Source of the DNA: Pseudomonadota bacterium
GTDB lineage: Bacteria; Pseudomonadota; Alphaproteobacteria; GCA-2731375
DNA length: 48,413 nucleotides
Assembly: GCA_027623205.1 (NCBI GenBank)
Contig: JAQBYC010000024.1
Coordinates: 1 to 48,413, forward strand
Direction of reading: 5' to 3'
A program made the position numbers and the translations under genes. Shown here in pieces: positions 46,286-48,413 of this stretch; position 1 is the stretch's first letter, and the number at the start of each line of letters is the position of its first letter. Under the pieces are notes generated by a model. The model was given only the letters and a program-made list of their open reading frames with translations, was not told the origin of the DNA and did not search any database.

Positions 46286-47809
46286 ATGGCGGTCCAAGTT
46301 CCTACCCCCGATCAACTTTGGGAAGTTGCCGAGGAAATCGGCCTGAACCTGACGGAGGCGGACATCGCCTCGTATATTGAATTGATGCGCGGCAATGTTG
46401 CGGCCTACAACATCATCGATGCCATGCCGGACAATTTGCCGCCGGTGACTTACGCCCGGACGCCCGGCTATCGGCCCAGCGGCGAGGAAAACAAATACAA
46501 CGCCTGGTACGTGAAGACCACGGTACAGGGCGCCGCGCGCGGCAAGCTCAAGGGCAAGTCCATCGTTTTGAAAGACAACATCATGCTGGCCGGCGTGCCC
46601 ATGATGAACGGTGCGGCCACTTTGGAAGGTTATGTCCCGGATATCGACGCGACGGTCGTAACGCGTATATTGGATGCCGGTGGCACCATTGTCGGCAAGG
46701 CACATTGTGAATCATTTTGCCTGTCGGGAGGCAGCCATACCAATGCGACCGGCGCTGTGCATAACCCGCATAAAATGGGTTATTCCGCCGGCGGCTCGTC
46801 CTCGGGCAGTGCCGCCCTGGTTGCCGCCGGGGAAGTCGATATGGCCATGGGCGGCGACCAGGGTGGTTCCATTCGCATGCCGGCTTCATACTGCGGCATC
46901 TATGGCATGAAGCCGACACACGGACTGGTGCCCTATACCGGCATCATGCCGATCGAGGTCTATGTCGATCACACGGGCCCAATGACCAATACGGTGGCCG
47001 ACAATGCCCTATTGCTGGAAGTCATTGCCGGCGAAGACGGCTACGACCCACGCCAGTACAACGTGAAGACACATCGCTACACCCAGGCTCTGGCAGACGG
47101 CGCCAAGGGCCTCAAGGGCATGAAAATCGCCGTCGTCAAGGAAGGCTTTCTGGCGGAAAACGCCGAAAGCGACGTAAACGCCAAGGTCCGTGCCGCGATC
47201 AAGAAACTGCAATCCCTGGGCGCCAAGGTGAAAGAAGTCTCGATCCCCATGCATGCATTGGGCGGCGCGCTTTGGGTGCCGATCGGGGTTGAGGGGTTGA
47301 CCCAGACCATGATGCATGGTGACGGTTATGGCTGCAGTCGGCCGGACCTCTATGTTACCTCGCTGATGGATAAACATCGCGGCTGGCGGCAGCGGGCCGA
47401 CGAGATGTCGGAGACGACCAAGCTGTTCACCATGTTCGGAACCTATATCAACAAGCACCATGGCAGCCGCTATTACGGCAAGGCCATGAACATCACCCGG
47501 CTGCTGACGGCGGCTTACGATGCGGTATTGGCCGACTACGATCTACTGGTGATGCCGACGACACCGGTGAAGTCGACACCCTTGCCCGGCCCCGATGCCT
47601 CGCGTGAGGAATACGTCCAACGGGCGCTGGAAATGCTCTATAATACGGCACCATTCGATATCACCCATCATCCCGCCATGGCGGTGCCGTGTGGCATGTC
47701 GAAAGGCCTGCCCGTGAGCCTGCAGCTTGTCGGCAAACATTTCGACGAACCGACCATTTATCGCGCCGCGCATGCCTTTGAACAGGGCGCCAAGTGGAAA
47801 TCCATGTAA
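46286..47809 (+). CDS. Amidase (amidase signature; AmdA-like)
   Basis: A 507-residue amidase-signature enzyme of the subgroup that includes nitrile-hydratase-linked amidases. The triad is Lys96 in SIVLKDNIM, the GGSSSGSAAL loop near 169-178 and nucleophile Ser195 in GGDQGGSIRMPAS (the GDQGGS form is typical of AmdA-like enzymes). SGGSHTNATGAVHNPHKMGYS also fits this group. It would turn an amide into acid plus ammonia. GGAG precedes ATG 46286; a 164-base gap separates it from the acyl-CoA synthetase. It is followed by a strong terminator (47831-47866), so it closes the cluster. A truncated nitrilase-like gene faces it. Confidence 0.93.
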   Translation: MAVQVPTPDQLWEVAEEIGLNLTEADIASYIELMRGNVAAYNIIDAMPDNLPPVTYARTPGYRPSGEENKYNAWYVKTTVQGAARGKLKGKSIVLKDNIMLAGVPMMNGAATLEGYVPDIDATVVTRILDAGGTIVGKAHCESFCLSGGSHTNATGAVHNPHKMGYSAGGSSSGSAALVAAGEVDMAMGGDQGGSIRMPASYCGIYGMKPTHGLVPYTGIMPIEVYVDHTGPMTNTVADNALLLEVIAGEDGYDPRQYNVKTHRYTQALADGAKGLKGMKIAVVKEGFLAENAESDVNAKVRAAIKKLQSLGAKVKEVSIPMHALGGALWVPIGVEGLTQTMMHGDGYGCSRPDLYVTSLMDKHRGWRQRADEMSETTKLFTMFGTYINKHHGSRYYGKAMNITRLLTAAYDAVLADYDLLVMPTTPVKSTPLPGPDASREEYVQRALEMLYNTAPFDITHHPAMAVPCGMSKGLPVSLQLVGKHFDEPTIYRAAHAFEQGAKWKSM

Positions 47810-47830
47810 CCAGCTCGGAATGCAAAATCG

Positions 47831-47866
47831 GGGCGCCGCTTCCAATGGGCCGCGGCGCCCTTTTTT
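47831..47866 (+). terminator. Rho-independent terminator after the amidase
   Basis: GGGCGCCGC (47831-47839) pairs perfectly with GCGGCGCCC (47852-47860) across a 12-base loop and is followed by TTTTTT. It lies 22 bases past the amidase stop. Confidence 0.92.
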
Positions 47867-47937
47867 CTATATGATGGTTGTTCTGAATGCGGCGGACCAG
47901 GCCGCCAATAGCAGCGCGGCTTGGTCCCGGTGCCCAG

Positions 47938-48309
47938 CATTTCGTCATAATGGCCGCCGCGGCGGTGTCTCAGGACTTGATTGTATTCGTTCCAGTTGCG
48001 GCTGCGCCGCGCGTCGGACAAGTTCGCATCGGCGTGGATAATCTCTGCATCCTTGGCGCGGGCGGGTCCTGCCAGCGGCCAGCTGGTATAGCCGACGATC
48101 AGGCTCTGCCCGATGAACGGCTGGCCAACCTCGCGACCGACCCGGTCAGCGGCGACGATGAGCCAAATATTAGCAGGCCAAGGCGGCCAGGAAATATCTT
48201 TATCGAAGCAATCCGGCATCTTGATCACATCATCCGCCGTGCACCAGTTGTCCGCGATGATCCAGCGGTTGGTCGTGAAAAGGCCAATGGGGAAACCGGG
48301 GCGGTTCAA
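47938..48309 (-). pseudogene. Truncated nitrilase-superfamily (carbon-nitrogen hydrolase) gene
   Basis: The minus-strand frame gives, from about 48270 on, NRWIIADNWCTADDVIK, then a WLIVAADRVGREVGQPFIGQS block and WPLAGPARAKDAEIIHADANL, ending RNWNEYNQVLRHRRGGHYDEML. This is the C-terminal part of carbon-nitrogen hydrolases, the segment after the catalytic Cys. The N-terminal half with the Glu, Lys and Cys of the active site is missing: the frame is closed by a TGA just before the TTG at 48309, and insertion-sequence-like DNA follows. The real C terminus is also unclear, because the frame runs on through the amidase terminator. Probably a dead remnant. Confidence 0.65.
48289..48308. mobile_element. 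IS3-family-like terminal inverted repeat
   Basis: Read on the minus strand, this begins TGAACCGCCCCGGTTTCCCC, very like the TGAACCGCCCCGGG-type ends of some IS3-family elements (remembered pattern, not searched). No transposase lies inside; nitrilase-like coding starts about 20 bases away, so it would be a solitary end left by deletion. A chance match is possible. Confidence 0.4.
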
Positions 48310-48346
48310 GGCTGTTCATAATTCTGTGAAGTCAATTCGTGGGAGC

Positions 48347-48413
48347 TGTCAATGACACATACAGATGTCCGGTTTTTGTAGCACATTAAATGTCCGCTTT
48401 TATTTGCTAGGCC
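48347..48413. mobile_element. Probable end of an insertion sequence at the window edge
   Basis: The palindrome TGTCA-A-TGACA (48347-48357) is followed by two direct copies of ATGTCCG(G/C)TTTT (48365-48376 and 48390-48401), 25 bases apart. This region is visibly different in composition from its surroundings. Repeated transposase-binding motifs near a TG-starting end are typical of IS21-like elements (general knowledge); the family here is not certain. The window stops before any transposase. Confidence 0.5.

Noticed and set aside
47758-47937. Continuation of the nitrilase-like frame into the amidase region
   Set aside because: This portion runs through the terminator and over the amidase 3' end and has no nitrilase-like sequence, so it was left out of the pseudogene call.

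Overview
The window looks like chromosomal DNA from a free-living, aerobic, GC-rich (about 60%) alphaproteobacterium, probably Rhodospirillales-like. This is inferred from the bamD-recN-ligA block, class II DAHP synthase, a PAS_5-type protein and overall codon use. About 45 intact genes are packed tightly on both strands. I saw no rRNA, tRNA, CRISPR array or prophage. Both edges carry repeat-like DNA, and the right edge appears to run into a transposable element, so the window may end where an assembly stopped at a repeat.

Layout. 1-5.8 kb: a luciferase-like flavin oxidoreductase, a LysM cell-envelope protein, a diheme cytochrome c with a small exported partner, a LOG-family nucleotide hydrolase and NADP isocitrate dehydrogenase (icd). 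The icd gene is followed by a run of hairpins and a clear terminator. 5.8-12.5 kb: a cyclic-nucleotide-gated-type potassium channel, alaS, an exported protein of unknown function, glutathione reductase, and what looks like a broken flavin-binding (PNPOx-like) gene. 12.5-18.5 kb: class II DAHP synthase, nicotinate phosphoribosyltransferase, an EamA transporter, a zinc-free MDR reductase and a 416-residue protein of unknown function. 18.5-25.3 kb: the minus-strand run bamD-recN-ligA-enoyl-CoA hydratase-cupin (outer-membrane assembly, DNA repair, replication, then two metabolic genes), and a divergent HTH regulator preceded by repeated palindromes.

25.3-35.5 kb is metabolic. A glutamine-amidotransferase-like hydrolase overlaps a PAT-type acetyltransferase. 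A MarR regulator is divergent from an aromatic-catabolism operon: ferredoxin/flavin reductase, gentisate 1,2-dioxygenase, an acidic unknown protein and an FAH-family hydrolase. Then come exonuclease III, a UbiH-like hydroxylase and an amidase. The reductase suggests a ring hydroxylase whose oxygenase lies elsewhere. The dioxygenase would open gentisate to maleylpyruvate, and the hydrolase would split the isomerised product. No maleylpyruvate isomerase is visible.

35.5-48.4 kb: a VOC protein with a second flavin oxidoreductase, a PAS_5 protein, uvrB, a TauD-like dioxygenase and a cupin. Then follows a forward cluster of gamma-glutamyltransferase-like N-terminal hydrolase, amidohydrolase-like protein, acyl-CoA synthetase and amidase, closed by a strong terminator. 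Facing it is the C-terminal part of a nitrilase-superfamily gene, cut off next to insertion-sequence-like ends. This cluster, built around C-N bond hydrolysis and CoA activation, is the most interesting candidate for an uncharacterised pathway.
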